Shown here in pieces: positions 33,700-44,395 of a stretch of DNA of 64,000 nucleotides (position 1 is the stretch's first letter; every line of letters starts with the position of its first letter). Origin of the DNA: Dryas octopetala (lineage: Eukaryota > Streptophyta > Magnoliopsida > Rosales > Rosaceae); assembly GCA_963921425.1 (NCBI GenBank), contig OY992839.1, positions 13,557,409 to 13,621,408 on the forward strand, given 5' to 3'. The translations under genes and the position numbers were made by a program. The notes under the pieces were generated by a model. The model saw only the letters and a program-made list of their open reading frames with translations. It ran no database searches and had not been told where the DNA came from.

Positions 33700-33900
33700 C
33701 CACAACTGCCTCCATCTGCTACTAATCAAATACGACGCCTTACTTCAGCAGAGGTTCAGGATCGTCGTGCCCGAAACCTTTGTTTCCATTGTGATGCTCC
33801 CTTCCGTCCAGGCCACCGTTGCAGTAATTGACCTCAACTCCTCTTAATTGAATGTGACAGTGAGGAGCTTGAGGAGGAGGTATTCCATGAAGCAGGGGAT

Positions 33901-36780
33901 GTGGTGCCTGACTCACCGCCAGATACCATTCTTCCCACTGACCCAGTGATTCAGGTGCTGAATGGGGGCCATCAACCCCGCACTATGCGTTTGTTGGGTA
34001 CTGTACAGGGTATTCCAATCAGTATTTTAATTGATTCTGGGGTTAGTCATAATTTTCTGAACCCAGTCATTGCCAAGAAATTGGGTTTTACAGTTCATCT
34101 TGATGGGGCTTTGCAAGTTTTGGTGGCTGATGGCGTGCGACTTTCTACCAGAAGTAAGATTTTGAACGTTCCATTTTCTGTTCAAAATTATCAATTCCAG
34201 GTCGATTTCTTTGTTTTGGCAGTGGCAGGTTGTGATGTCATTTTAGGTGCTTCTTGGTTGGCTACTCTGGGTGAAATACTCTGGAACTTTGATACATTAA
34301 CTATGCGTTTCCTTCACCATGGCAACCAGTGCCAATTATTTGGGGTTAATAATGCTACAACTGAAGTGGTTCAAGTGCATTCGATGAGTCGTTCGTTGAA
34401 GTGTGAGAAAATGGGTTTTATGGCCCAATTAATGTTAGTTGGTGATGTTTCCACAGCAGCTGTGGGCACTACAGATCCTCTCATTTTGTCTCTGTTACAA
34501 CAAAATCAGGATGTTTTTGAAGTTCCTTCTTCACTACCCCCGCAACGGTTGCAGGATCATCGCATTCCATTAGTTCCCAATACCTTTCCAATAAATGTTC
34601 GCCCCTACAGGTATCCTTATTTTCAGAAAACCGAGATTGAGAAGATTGTGAAAGAGATGCTTGATAGTGGGGCAATCCGACCAAGTTCTAGCCCGTATTC
34701 CTCTCCAGTTTTGTTAGTCCGAAAAAAAGATGGAAGTTGGCGAATGTGTGTGGATTATCGTGCTTTGAACGCTGTCACTATCAAGGACCGCTTTCCTATC
34801 CCGGTCATTGATGAGCTTATTGATGAGCTTCATGGCGCTGCAGTGTTTTCCAAATTGGATTTGCGGTCGGGATATCACCAAATACGAATGCACGAGCCGG
34901 ACATTGAGAAAACAGCATTTCGCACTCATGACGGCCATTATGAATTTTTAGTTATGCCATTTGGCTTAACTAATGCTCCATCAACATTTCAGTCACTTAT
35001 GAATGACGTTTTCAGGCCCCTCTTGCGCCGCTTTGTTTTGGTGTTTTTCGACGACATTTTGGTCTACAGCCGCTCTATGTCTGATCATTTGCACCACCTC
35101 TCTGAGGTCTTCTCTCTTTTGCGCCACCATATCTTGAAGGTCAAGCGCAGCAAGTGCATATTTGGTTCTGATTCTGTTGAGTATTTAGGTCATATCATAT
35201 CTGCCCTTGGAGTGGCAGTGGATCCTTCTAAGATCGAAAGTATTCGTAACTGGCCCAAACCCACCACTCTCAAAGGACTTCGTGGTTTCTTGGGCTTATC
35301 AGGCTACTACCGCAAATTTGTGAAAAATTATGGTTTGCTTTCCAGGCCTTTGACTAATATGTTGAAGCGGGGCCAATTTTGTTGGTCATTAGACTCTGAA
35401 CAATCTTTTGACAAGCTCAAACATGCTCTCACCCATACCCCTGTCTTGGCCCTTCCTGATTTCTCCAAGTCTTTTGCAGTAGAGTGTAACGCTTCAGGCA
35501 GTGGAATTGGGGTTGTTCTTACGCAGGATGGGCATCCCATTGCTTACTTAAGCAAGGCATTGTCTGGTAAAAATTTATCTCTCTCGGTATATGATAAGGA
35601 AATGATGGCGGTAGTGTTTGCCGTGCAGAAATGGAGACCCTATTTGCTGGGTCAGAAATTCAAAATCATTACAGACCACAAGGCTATCAGTTATTTTTTG
35701 AATCAAAGAATTTCCACCCCTCATCAGCAGAAATGGTTACTTAAACTCTTGGGGTACAATTACACAGTGGAGTATCGAGCTGGTCCTCAAAATAAAGTAC
35801 CAGATGCTCTCTCGCGCCAATCTGAGCTTCTTTCTTTAATGGGTCTCTCCACCCCAATTTTCGATGGCATTCAAGACATTCAACGCCTATGCTCACAGGA
35901 TGTTGAATGCAGCAAGGTGATGGCTGATTTGCATATGGGTTTACCAACAAAACACGGATTTACTCTGCAAAATGATCTATTGTATTACAAAGGTCGAATA
36001 TTCGTTCCCCCTTCAGAATGGCGGCAAAAATTATTAGCAGAGTTTCATTCTTCTCCAACTGCATGGCATTCAGGTTTCTTGCGAACTTACAAGCGTCTCA
36101 CCCGCAACTTCTTGTGGCCTGGTATTAAGAAAGCAGTAAAGACCTTCGTGGCTGAATGCTCTACTTGCCAACAGCAGAACTATGAGGCCATTAATCCTCC
36201 TGGGTTATTGAATCCATTACCAATACCTGAGGGCGCATGGATGGATATTTCCTTGGATTTTATAGTCGGGCTCCCTCTCTCAGCTGCAAAAACTGTAATC
36301 TTGGTTGTTGTGGATAGGCTCACCAAATATGCGCATTTCATTCCTTTGCACCACCCGTTTACTGCAGCTCAAGTAGCCGATTTGTTTGTCAAGGAAATTT
36401 TTCGCCTCCATGGCATGCCTCGGTCAATAGTAAGCGATTGGGATCCGGTTTTTCTTAGCTCCTTCTGGGACTCCTTCTTCAAGCTACAAGGCACCAAACT
36501 CTGTAAAAGCTCTGCTTATCATCCGCAGACTGATGGTCAGACAGAGGTTCTTAATCGGACTCTTGAACATTATTTAAGGTGCTTTGCAGGTGAGAAACCA
36601 TCTGGTTGGGTTAAGTTTCTTCCATGGGCAGAATGGTGGTACAACACCACCTTCCAATCAGCAATCAAAATGACGCCTTTCCAGGCCTTGTACGGGTACG
36701 CCCCTCCGACTATCAGTGCTTATCTACCTGGTACCACTAATGTTGCATTGGTTGATTCTGCGCTTCGCAATCGAGACTAG
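33901..36780 (+). pseudogene. Retrotransposon pol: protease, reverse transcriptase, RNase H, integrase
   Basis: A 959-codon frame, in phase with gag. Protease active site DSG at about residues 45-47. Reverse transcriptase has the first catalytic Asp at 320 (KLDLRSGY) and FFDD at 382-385. RNase H reads ECNASGSG, with Asn at 530 where the catalytic Asp is expected. The integrase zinc finger (HH and CSTC) lies at about 715-760. The integrase triad is D786, D846 and E882, with the expected DX35E spacing; the usual SDRDPVF reads SDWDPVF. The frame closes at a TAG (36778-36780), after which the same frame continues into the chromodomain segment. The upstream TGAs and the RNase H change mean it is unlikely to be active. 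Confidence 0.9.
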
Positions 36781-36825
36781 GTTTTAGATCTTCTCAAGAC
36801 TAATTTACATGTTGCTCAAACTCGC

Positions 36826-37290
36826 ATGAAAGCCAATGCTGATAAGAGGCGTACTGAGAGAACCTTTGAACTTGGGGATTGGGTGTACTTGCGCTTGCAA
36901 CCATATCAGCAGCAGACTGTCAGTTTGCGTCATTGCCATAAGTTGTCGCCACGCTATTACGGTCCATACCAGGTCCTTGAGAAGATTGGTACAGTTGCTT
37001 ACAAGCTTGCGTTGCCACCCCAATCCAAAGTGCATCCTGTTTTTCATGTTTCTTTGCTTAAAAAGAAAGTGGGTTCAACTCCTGCCGTTTCTACCATTTT
37101 ACCTCCACTCTCAGACATAGGCACGACTCAGTGGGTTCCAGAGAAAATTCTGCAACGAGGCCTTGTTAAGCGTCAAAACTTACCTGTTGTTCGTCTACTT
37201 ATCAAATGGACAGGCCTCCCAGATGATGATGCAACATGGGAAGATGCAGATGACATTCGTGTCCGCTTTCCCCAGTTCTCTTTGGCCTGA
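36826..37290 (+). pseudogene. Retrotransposon integrase C-terminus and chromodomain
   Basis: 154 codons in phase with pol but separated from it by the TAG at 36778-36780. Begins with the integrase tail ('FELGDWVYLRLQPYQQQ', 'YYGPYQVLEKIG', 'KVHPVFHVSLLK'). It ends in a chromodomain ('WVPEKILQRG', 'LLIKWTGLPDDDATWED'). In chromoviruses this domain directs integration towards marked chromatin. The stop codon separates it from the catalytic part. Confidence 0.88.
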
Positions 37291-37307
37291 GGACATGCCA
37301 TGTTTCA

Positions 37308-37320
37308 GGCGGGGGGTAAT
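37308..37320 (+). promoter_or_regulatory. Polypurine tract of chromovirus
   Basis: 'aggcggggggtaat' lies directly before the 3' LTR. G-rich as expected for the second-strand primer, though interrupted by one C. Confidence 0.7.
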
Positions 37321-37656
37321 TGATAGATACCTGGTTATTTGGGCTTTAGGATGGGTCATGGTTATATTAGTATTGGGCTTATGGCAGGGTAATTCAGTAA
37401 GATGGCTTCAAAGTATGTGAATTCTAGAAAGGTCTTCCTTGCCAGCTGTCTTGCTCATGTTATTAGTATTGTTAAGCCTTAGTAGTTGCTTTTTTCCTTT
37501 TGGGCAAGTTTCTTTTCTTTATATGTATTGCAGTATCACAATTGTAAGGCAGACTTGGATGAAATGATATTTTCTTTTGTGGTGATGACCAGTTAAATCA
37601 TCTTTTTTCTTCTTTTCTTGCTATTTTTCTTATCTGCTCAACTCAGGGTGCCACCA
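37321..37656 (+). repeat. Chromovirus 3' LTR
   Basis: 336 bp, differing from the 5' LTR by three transitions and the 9 bp indel. Followed by the CTATG duplication at 37657-37661. Confidence 0.95.
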
Positions 37657-37661
37657 CTATG

Positions 37662-38411
37662 ACTCTGAGTAATCAAGTGCTCCACTTCTCTGATCTCTCT
37701 TTTTCTCTCTCACACAAAGGTCAAAGGGAAAGAAGACAGAATATATAATAACATTGCAGGCTTGCAGCATGGAAGGTTGGAAAGTAGCAGAAGACTAGTT
37801 GCCAGAGCAAAAGACTAACCCAAATCATAAATCATAGCTGTGCATTAGCTTTTCAGAAAGTTGGAAATAATTATGTAGACTAATCAGATCTGGATCCTCA
37901 ATTGGGTTTTTATATGCTTGTTTTTACTTTTCTTGTAATCTTAGACATATATTACAGATCCAAGAGTGAATGACTAAAATGTGATGGATTCATAATACTT
38001 TTAATTGTATACGGGCAAAAGAATAAAGAAGGAAAAAAGTAATTCCCAAGGGTATTACTACTTGGGGAAAAAGTGGGGCATACAGTTTTTGGAAGATCAG
38101 TCAGGCCCAAGGGTTCAAGAAAATAACAATAATCAGTTTGCTTGTTGGGGGCATAATTACATATTCCTTGAATGAACTCAATCTCATCTTAAACTGGCTT
38201 GAGTGTAAAAGCAAAGCTGTACTTTGAAATCATCATATAATATAGTTATAAACAATTGTTACGAGAAATCTTACAAAAATTCTTGTCTTATTTTTGAATG
38301 GATGACTATTACCTCCTAGTTTTGCTGTATTGAATAGGATTCGACGAACTAAGAATCCAAACCGGTTCTTGCATGCAAATCATATGTGTGAAATGAGATT
38401 CAACTCCGGCC
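37662..38411 (-). other. Downstream region of the receptor kinase
   Basis: Contains one copy of the 143 bp block that is duplicated in unit 1. The deletion seen in unit 1 starts at the equivalent of 37939. Probably the kinase 3' UTR plus intergenic sequence; no polyadenylation site could be fixed. Confidence 0.5.
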
Positions 38412-40934
38412 TCACTGTATAAGTGATGTAGTTGCCTTCTCCACGTTCCTCCCTGATACTAAAGGTGATACTCCTGTAGTTTGCATCGATGAAAATGAGG
38501 AGGAAGCTGGGGCTGAGCTTGCAGCAGTGGATAGAGCACTGGTACCACTGCTTGCCTTCATAACAGACCCTTCGATGGCAGCCCTTGGGGATGGGGGTTT
38601 CTGAATCTCTGTAATTCCTTCCAGCATCTGTACAACTTTTCCCATCATTGGCCTATAAGATGGTTGCTCCTGTATGCACCAGAAGGTCACCTGAATTGCT
38701 CTCTTCACTTGATCCATATCAACATCTTGGTCAGCCAGCCTTTTATCAAGAATTCCCTTGATATTACCCTTCTCAAATTCCTCAAAAGCCCATATAGAGA
38801 ACTTTTTTCTATTTGTCTCTTCAGAAACTTCAAAATTCCTTCTCCCACTCACTATCTCTAACAAAACCATACCAAAACTGTAAACATCAGATTTGGAAGT
38901 TATTGGAAGATTTGCTAGCCATTCTGGTCCCAAATATCCTCTAGTCCCTCTAACACTCGTCAAGGTTCGGTACCTATGGTCCTTTTGATTAACGAGCTTT
39001 GCAAGCCCAAAATCTGACACTTTGGCATTGTAATTCTCATCTAAGAGAATGTTCTCTGGTTTTATATCACAATGCACAATTATTTCTCGGCACTCCTCAT
39101 GAAGGTATGTGATTCCCCTTGCAGTGCCAAGGGCAATGTTGAAACGATACTCCCAACTCAGCAATTTTCCCGACTGCTCTTCTGTTGCAAAAAGGAAATT
39201 ATCAAGGGACCCATTTTTCATGAACTCGTATACCAAAAGCCTATGACGCCCCTCAGAGCAAAAACCAACCAGCCTAACCAGATTCAAATGATGGGTGCTA
39301 CTAATTGTTGCAACCTCCATCCTAAACTGCTTCTCCCCTTGTTCAATCCCCTCAAGTTGCTTCACTGCAATAACAGATCTATTAGCAAGAATGCCCTTAT
39401 AAACAGCCCCAAATCCACCTTCCCCAAGCTTCTCCTTGAATCCCTTAGTTGAGCGCTGGAGCTCCTTATACAAGAACTGAACTGGTGCACCAGAAGCATA
39501 CTCAAGAAGTGCATATTGGGCAGCCAATCCACCATATTTGGTACTGTTTCTGCAAAACCACCACCACAAACCACCCTCCAATGCAATCAAACCCAAAAGG
39601 GAGGCAATAACCAAAACAGCCACTATCCAAGGATGCAACTTCCAACCCTTTCTCTTGCCAGCACTCTCCAATGAAGGCGACGGATTTGGAATCACCGGTC
39701 CACAAACCTTGATATACGAACTGCTGGCCATAGCTGGACTATGATACCCACTCAGATAACCCGGCGTCTTGTAGTAACATAGCCCTGTGCCATCGGACAA
39801 GGATGTCGAAGCCTCGCAAGCATTATTTACAAGACAATTTAACCTACACGCTGATATACCCACAAAGAAAATCTGTGACTCCGTCTCAGGCGGGTATGTC
39901 AAGAATCGAGTATGTTCCAAATCCAACATAGTCACAGTCTGAGGACAATCCTCAATCTCCATCTTCCTCTTACACCCTTTCCTGTTATCCATGGGATCAA
40001 CTAGCTCGAAATTGAGAGACAGACATCCACATACCGGATTCGAATCATTATAAGTACAAATTCCCATGTCCCCACAGTACCCGAAAACCTGACACTGGTC
40101 AGTAACAGCAGCCCATCTCTCAATTTTACTCCCACTACCTCTAGGAGAGCTATAAATCCTCAAATTCCCATCACTCCCTAGCTTCAAGAACCTCAAAGCA
40201 TCACCCACTTCAGCATAGTCATTACTATAAGCAACAATAGCCGCAGTAGACAAGCTTGGATCAGAAATAGACAAAATCCCAATAGGCTGCAATCCTATGC
40301 TAGGTGAAGTCAAATTGTCATTAATGGAAGAGTTCAACCCTTGATTCCAATACACAATAGTATTGTTCCACAACAATGTAAGATTTCCATTCTTAACAAG
40401 CTTAAAGGAGTACAACCCAGATCGCAAAACCTTACCCACAGTGAAGTTCTGCTCCGGCACGATCGAATCGGTCGGGTTGTCGAAGCTGGACCAGACGGGA
40501 ACGGTGCCGTTCAGGAGCACCAAGTTGCCCGATTCGTCGAGTTGGGCGGAGGAGACGCCGCGGTTAGCGGTGTTGGAGTCCCAGAGAGTGGCGCCGGAGC
40601 CGTTGACGAGGCGGAGGGTGCCGGAGGAGAGGAAGTGGAGGGCGCCGCCGGTGTCAACGGCGGCGGCGGAGCCAGCGGACCAGACGGGGACGCCGCCGGA
40701 GTAGGAGATGGCGGCGATGAAGGAGGGAGGGGAAGTGGGTGGGTCGGTGGGGATGAAGCCGAGAGAGAAGGTGGAGTTTGGGGAGGTCCAGGTCTGGTTT
40801 GGGTTGGAAGCGGAGAGAGAAGAGCCTGGTGAGATGGTTGTGGCCGCCGATGAAATGGTTATGGTGGTGGTGGAGAAGATGAAGAAGAAGAGAGAGGAGA
40901 GAGAGAGGAGGAGAGTTGGGATTTGGGTTCTCAT
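38412..40934 (-). CDS. G-type lectin S-receptor-like serine/threonine protein kinase, intact
   Basis: A single-exon gene of 840 residues. Order: signal peptide 1-30; B-lectin (bulb-type mannose-binding) domain about 40-155; S-locus/EGF-like cysteine region about 280-325 (CQVFGYCGDMGIC); PAN-like region about 330-412; transmembrane segment about 434-460; kinase about 503-775. Kinase motifs: GEGGFG at 504-509, Lys525 (VIAVK), HCDIKPEN at 621-628, DFG at 641-643, GPEW at 669-672. HCD in place of HRD makes it a non-RD kinase, a class often linked to immune receptors. It resembles Arabidopsis At1g34300-type proteins, which are plasma-membrane receptors with ligands mostly unknown. The duplication breakpoint (40336) falls inside it, but this copy is unbroken. 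Confidence 0.95.
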   Translation of the reverse strand: MRTQIPTLLLSLSSLFFFIFSTTTITISSAATTISPGSSLSASNPNQTWTSPNSTFSLGFIPTDPPTSPPSFIAAISYSGGVPVWSAGSAAAVDTGGALHFLSSGTLRLVNGSGATLWDSNTANRGVSSAQLDESGNLVLLNGTVPVWSSFDNPTDSIVPEQNFTVGKVLRSGLYSFKLVKNGNLTLLWNNTIVYWNQGLNSSINDNLTSPSIGLQPIGILSISDPSLSTAAIVAYSNDYAEVGDALRFLKLGSDGNLRIYSSPRGSGSKIERWAAVTDQCQVFGYCGDMGICTYNDSNPVCGCLSLNFELVDPMDNRKGCKRKMEIEDCPQTVTMLDLEHTRFLTYPPETESQIFFVGISACRLNCLVNNACEASTSLSDGTGLCYYKTPGYLSGYHSPAMASSSYIKVCGPVIPNPSPSLESAGKRKGWKLHPWIVAVLVIASLLGLIALEGGLWWWFCRNSTKYGGLAAQYALLEYASGAPVQFLYKELQRSTKGFKEKLGEGGFGAVYKGILANRSVIAVKQLEGIEQGEKQFRMEVATISSTHHLNLVRLVGFCSEGRHRLLVYEFMKNGSLDNFLFATEEQSGKLLSWEYRFNIALGTARGITYLHEECREIIVHCDIKPENILLDENYNAKVSDFGLAKLVNQKDHRYRTLTSVRGTRGYLGPEWLANLPITSKSDVYSFGMVLLEIVSGRRNFEVSEETNRKKFSIWAFEEFEKGNIKGILDKRLADQDVDMDQVKRAIQVTFWCIQEQPSYRPMMGKVVQMLEGITEIQKPPSPRAAIEGSVMKASSGTSALSTAASSAPASSSFSSMQTTGVSPLVSGRNVEKATTSLIQ

Positions 40935-42100
40935 TTTTTGGGTGAGAAGTGGAGTACAGAGAAGAAGTGAAGAAGGAAGATATGGTGGGTTTCAAAAGTT
41001 TTAAGGAGGAAGGAAGGACGAAAGACGGGTGAGCGAGGGAAGACGTTTGACAAATAAAAAACAAGGGAGGGAAGACTTTGACTCAGAATTCAGAAATGGG
41101 AGGTTGCTTTTGGTCCTCTTGGGAGTGGACCCAAATTACATTTTCGATCAATCCCTTTAGTTTAGGCGGATTTTTATTTTAAGTTTTTATAGCCTAAAAA
41201 GTAGGGATTAATTAGGCCTCACCAAAAAGCCCAAGGCCCGAAGCCCGATTTGGCCCGAAATTTGGACCGGTCCGGCTCGGCCCGAAAGTCTTTTGGGTTT
41301 GGTTTGGGCCATTCCCTTGAAGCTCATGGGCCGTCTGAAGCCCGGTCCGTTTAGGCCCGCCCAAAGTCCAATTTGAGAATCATAACATATTTAATAAGTT
41401 TTTCGTTTGTTTACTCTAATAAATTATTAATATGTTTATTAAGTTATTATATAATATTATAATGTTAGTAAATAGTAATAGTGTAAACTATGTAATACCA
41501 TAAATAATAAAGTAATTAACTTTTAAAATTATATACAACATTACAACTATAATAAAACATAAATGTATATGTGTATATACAACTATAATTAAAGAGCTCA
41601 TGAGCTGCCATCGTCGCTGCCAAAAAGAGCTCGCAAAACCCAGAAGATCACCAACCCGATCGTACCCGATCTGACTCGACTCGTGCAGCTCAGTTGCGCT
41701 ACCCCAGAGTTTCTCTGCCACCAGTCAATCTCATCGTAGAGCGCCACCTTAGAGAAGTCCCTACGCCGACCAGCTCGCAGCCAAGAGCCCAGCTACGTGA
41801 GCCCAGAGCCAGGCCTACGCCGAGCTCCCCTGCGTCGGAGCTTTCTCCGTTGCTTAGCCCGACCAGCCTGAGCACCAGAGTCCTTCCGCACGAACTGCCA
41901 TGGTCGATGCACCTTACATATTTGTCAGGCAAGGGGGTGGGGCCGGGAATGCGTTGGGTAAGGGTGGAGGTGGTCGGAAAAGGCATGGGGCTGGGAAGGG
42001 GTTTTTTGGTTTTGTTTTAATTTTTTTACTTGTTTTGTTTTTATTTTATAATTTCTTATGAGAAAATTACATATTTGTCCCTCAAATTAACAGCATCCAT
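40935..42100. other. Receptor-kinase upstream region and GC-rich repeat remnants
   Basis: The first 150 bp are the likely promoter and 5' UTR of the kinase, without a clear TATA box. Positions 41200-41370 are rich in 'ggcccg'-type motifs and 41600-42010 form a GC-rich island. Frames in the island resemble no family I recognise. Confidence 0.4.
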
Positions 42101-42425
42101 TCAAAATAGACGGAATGGACCAAAACCAAACAAGTTAGATAATAAGTGAACCAAAACCGAACTTAAAAAAAAATCATGGACCAAAACTGAACTAGCTATG
42201 AAGTAAGTGGACAAAATCTGTAATTTCCTCTTTTAAAAACAAGTATATATTTGCTGAATTTGGTTGAGATTTGATAGAGTAAAAGGCGGGACAAATTTGA
42301 AAAAACAAATCTTGACCCTTATTGAACAATTAGTAGACCAAAACAGAACTTAAAAAAGATCGTAGATCAAAATTGAATTAGGTATAAAATAAATGGACCA
42401 AATCTATAAACTGTAATTTCCTCAA
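42101..42425. mobile_element. Diverged fragments of the MITE family at 46801-47350
   Basis: Blocks such as 'ggaccaaaactgaac', 'aagtggacaaaatctgtaat' and 'tgtaatttcctc' occur twice (ending near 42232 and 42425). They match the ends of the element in the GDSL intron. Incomplete copies without a target duplication. Confidence 0.5.
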
Positions 42426-42429
42426 AAAA

Positions 42430-43145
42430 ATATATCACAAATATCTTTAAAATTTGTTATAGAGTTTTGAGTAGTTTTCTTTTAAAAAAGTTTAGCAAAT
42501 GTAAGTAAAAACCCCATTCCATAATGATTTTAAAAACTTGTGTTTTAAACCTGATTCAACCCGGTCCAATTTTAAGTTCAACATTGAAATACTCATGTAA
42601 TTGTTGGTTAGTTAAACTGTGTATTTTTTTTTTTAATAAAAAAACCCTTATTTTATTATAAGTTTGGGTATATAACTAAAGGTGTAACTAATTAACAGTT
42701 ACATAAAGCGTTTGAATGCTCATTGCAAATTTTCAAATGCATGCAAGGAGTGTTCGAACACCCAACATAAAATGCATCCAAATACTCAACTTCGTCTAAT
42801 GTAAATTATGTAATATAGAGAAGGCTAACCTTATCACATGTGGAAGGTACGAGTATTAAAATTTTTGGTCATTATAGTTTGATCCTATTTTCAAATAAAT
42901 TCCTCTCATGCTTAGCTGCGTAAGCACTACGAATTTGACGCAGTGGTTAGAATTAGAATATGAGCCAAAGATTCAAATCCTCATTATGAAATTGCGCACA
43001 AGAGAAGGCTAGTAGAATTAGAATATGAAATTGACGCACTAGAATTAGAATATGAGCCAAAGATTCAAATCCTCATAATCAAATTTCAAAAAGATAAATA
43101 ATGACCGAGTTGAACCTTTAATTGCAATATATGATTATAGCTTGG
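42430..43145. other. Intergenic sequence, nothing recognised
   Basis: AT-rich. A direct repeat 'agaattagaatatgagccaaagattcaaatcc' type block occurs near 42950 and 43030. No gene seen. Confidence 0.4.
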
Positions 43146-43709
43146 GTTAATTTCAGCGGCGGTCCTTTAACAATTTCACAAGTAATACTTTAGTCTTTCA
43201 ACTATTTTTTTTATTTCTAGGATCCTCAAACTATGCCACAAGTAACACTTTAATCAATTCCGTAAAAGGGTTAAATATTCTGTCAATATATAAAGGATTC
43301 TAGGTTTTTTTATAATTGTTTTTAAATACTACTTTTTAAAGTTTGATATTTTTTTTTTAATGTTTTTATCCATGTAAATATTTATTTATAAGACTCACAA
43401 TTGCCACATCAGCAATTTAAACGAAATACTAATAAAAGTTACAGAAATGGACCAAAGTGAGATAGATGGAAAAGTTTGAGGACCTAGAAATTAAAAAAAT
43501 TAATTGAAGAACCAAAGTATCACTCTTAGAATAGTTAAGAGACCACTGTTGGAAAAAAAACCTTTATATATTGACGAAATATTTAATGATTTTTACCAAA
43601 TGGACCAAAGTGTCACTCATAGAAAAATTTGAGGACCCTAAAAATTAAAACAATAATTGGAGGACCAAAGTGTCACTCATAGAATAGTTGAGGGACCACT
43701 GCTGTAATT
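43146..43709. mobile_element. Inverted-repeat MITE-like element
   Basis: The left end 'gttaatttcagcggcggtcc' and right end 'ggaccactgctgtaattaac' are inverted copies. Inner blocks such as 'ggaccaaagtgtcactcat' occur twice on the right arm. About 560 bp and non-coding. The flanks share 'ttatarctt' but not flush with the ends, so no target duplication is claimed. Confidence 0.6.
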
Positions 43710-44102
43710 AACTCTTATAACTTTTATAACTGCAGATGCTTAAATGAAAATATGATCAAATTATAGGGACACGAATGTAATTTAACCAAATAAGAATTGT
43801 AAGAATGGGTCGTTCATGGCCTTGACCGAATTCTGAATGGACTTTGTATATGCACAGGATTGGACCTACATTCCATTTTCTAACAGTATCTAACGTTTCT
43901 CGAACATTTCTCTCTTTATTGCAATTTGCAAACAAGTCTCTGGCTGCTATTTTCCTCCTTAAATTTCCATTGAAAAATTTATATTGACTTCGAGAATATC
44001 TGATTTTTATGTATTCAAAACAATCGATCACATTTGGAGGTGCGTATCAGATGGGTTTTTATGCAAGGAAACCCATATTCGAATGTACTTAATTGTTAAA
44101 AG

Positions 44103-44395
44103 ATTGGTTTATTTGACAGTGTTTTTACAAGATTTAAAAATGTTTTCAAATAGTCAAAAACGCTTTTTCTTATGTTTGGTAAAAAAAATAAAAAGCGCTT
44201 TTGAATTTTAAAAGTATTTGAAAGCACTTTTGGGTGAAGCACCTACCAAGTCTTTCTTTAGGAAGCGCTTCCAAGTATATTAATAAGAAGCACTTAAATT
44301 TTTTTCAAAAAAACCTATAAATTTCTAACAAAAGCGCTTTTAGTAAAAATGCTACTAAGAAGAAATGCTTCCTACAAGCACCCCCAAACAAGCCA
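44103..44395. mobile_element. Possible hAT-type MITE rich in 'aaagcgctttt'
   Basis: Several palindromic 'aagcgctt' motifs. The ends 'ggtttatttgacagtgtttt' and 'aagcacccccaaacaagcc' are weak inverted repeats. This resembles the look of small hAT elements in plants, but no 8 bp duplication was found. Confidence 0.35.

Larger units (their letters stand above)
32076..37656 (+). mobile_element. Ty3/Gypsy chromovirus LTR retrotransposon, Reina-like, full length
   Basis: A 5,581 bp element bounded by LTRs of 345 and 336 bp that begin TG and end CA, with a 5 bp duplication CTATG at 32071-32075 and 37657-37661. Internal order is primer-binding site, gag, protease, reverse transcriptase, RNase H, integrase, chromodomain and polypurine tract. 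The single gag-pol frame carries three in-frame stops and an RNase H active-site change, so it is not autonomous now. By my count the LTRs differ by three transitions and one 9 bp indel, so insertion is recent. The Reina assignment rests on small LTRs, compact size and a C-terminal chromodomain and is an inference. Confidence 0.95.
23222..40336. repeat. Tandem segmental duplication, unit 2 (17.1 kb with insertions)
   Basis: Copy of 16055-23221 enlarged by a 5.6 kb retrotransposon (32076-37656), a palindromic element (24506-25604), a mosaic block at about 28640-30150 and a 288 bp local duplication. The right breakpoint (40336) lies inside the intact receptor kinase, which continues uninterrupted to 40934. 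The first 30 bp (23221-23254) contain a local triplication of 'atatggactagatag'. Confidence 0.9.

Noticed and set aside
40341-40832. Long plus-strand frame opposite the receptor-kinase N-terminus
   Set aside because: It is an antisense shadow of a GC-rich part of the real gene, with low-complexity Gly/Glu/Ala composition.
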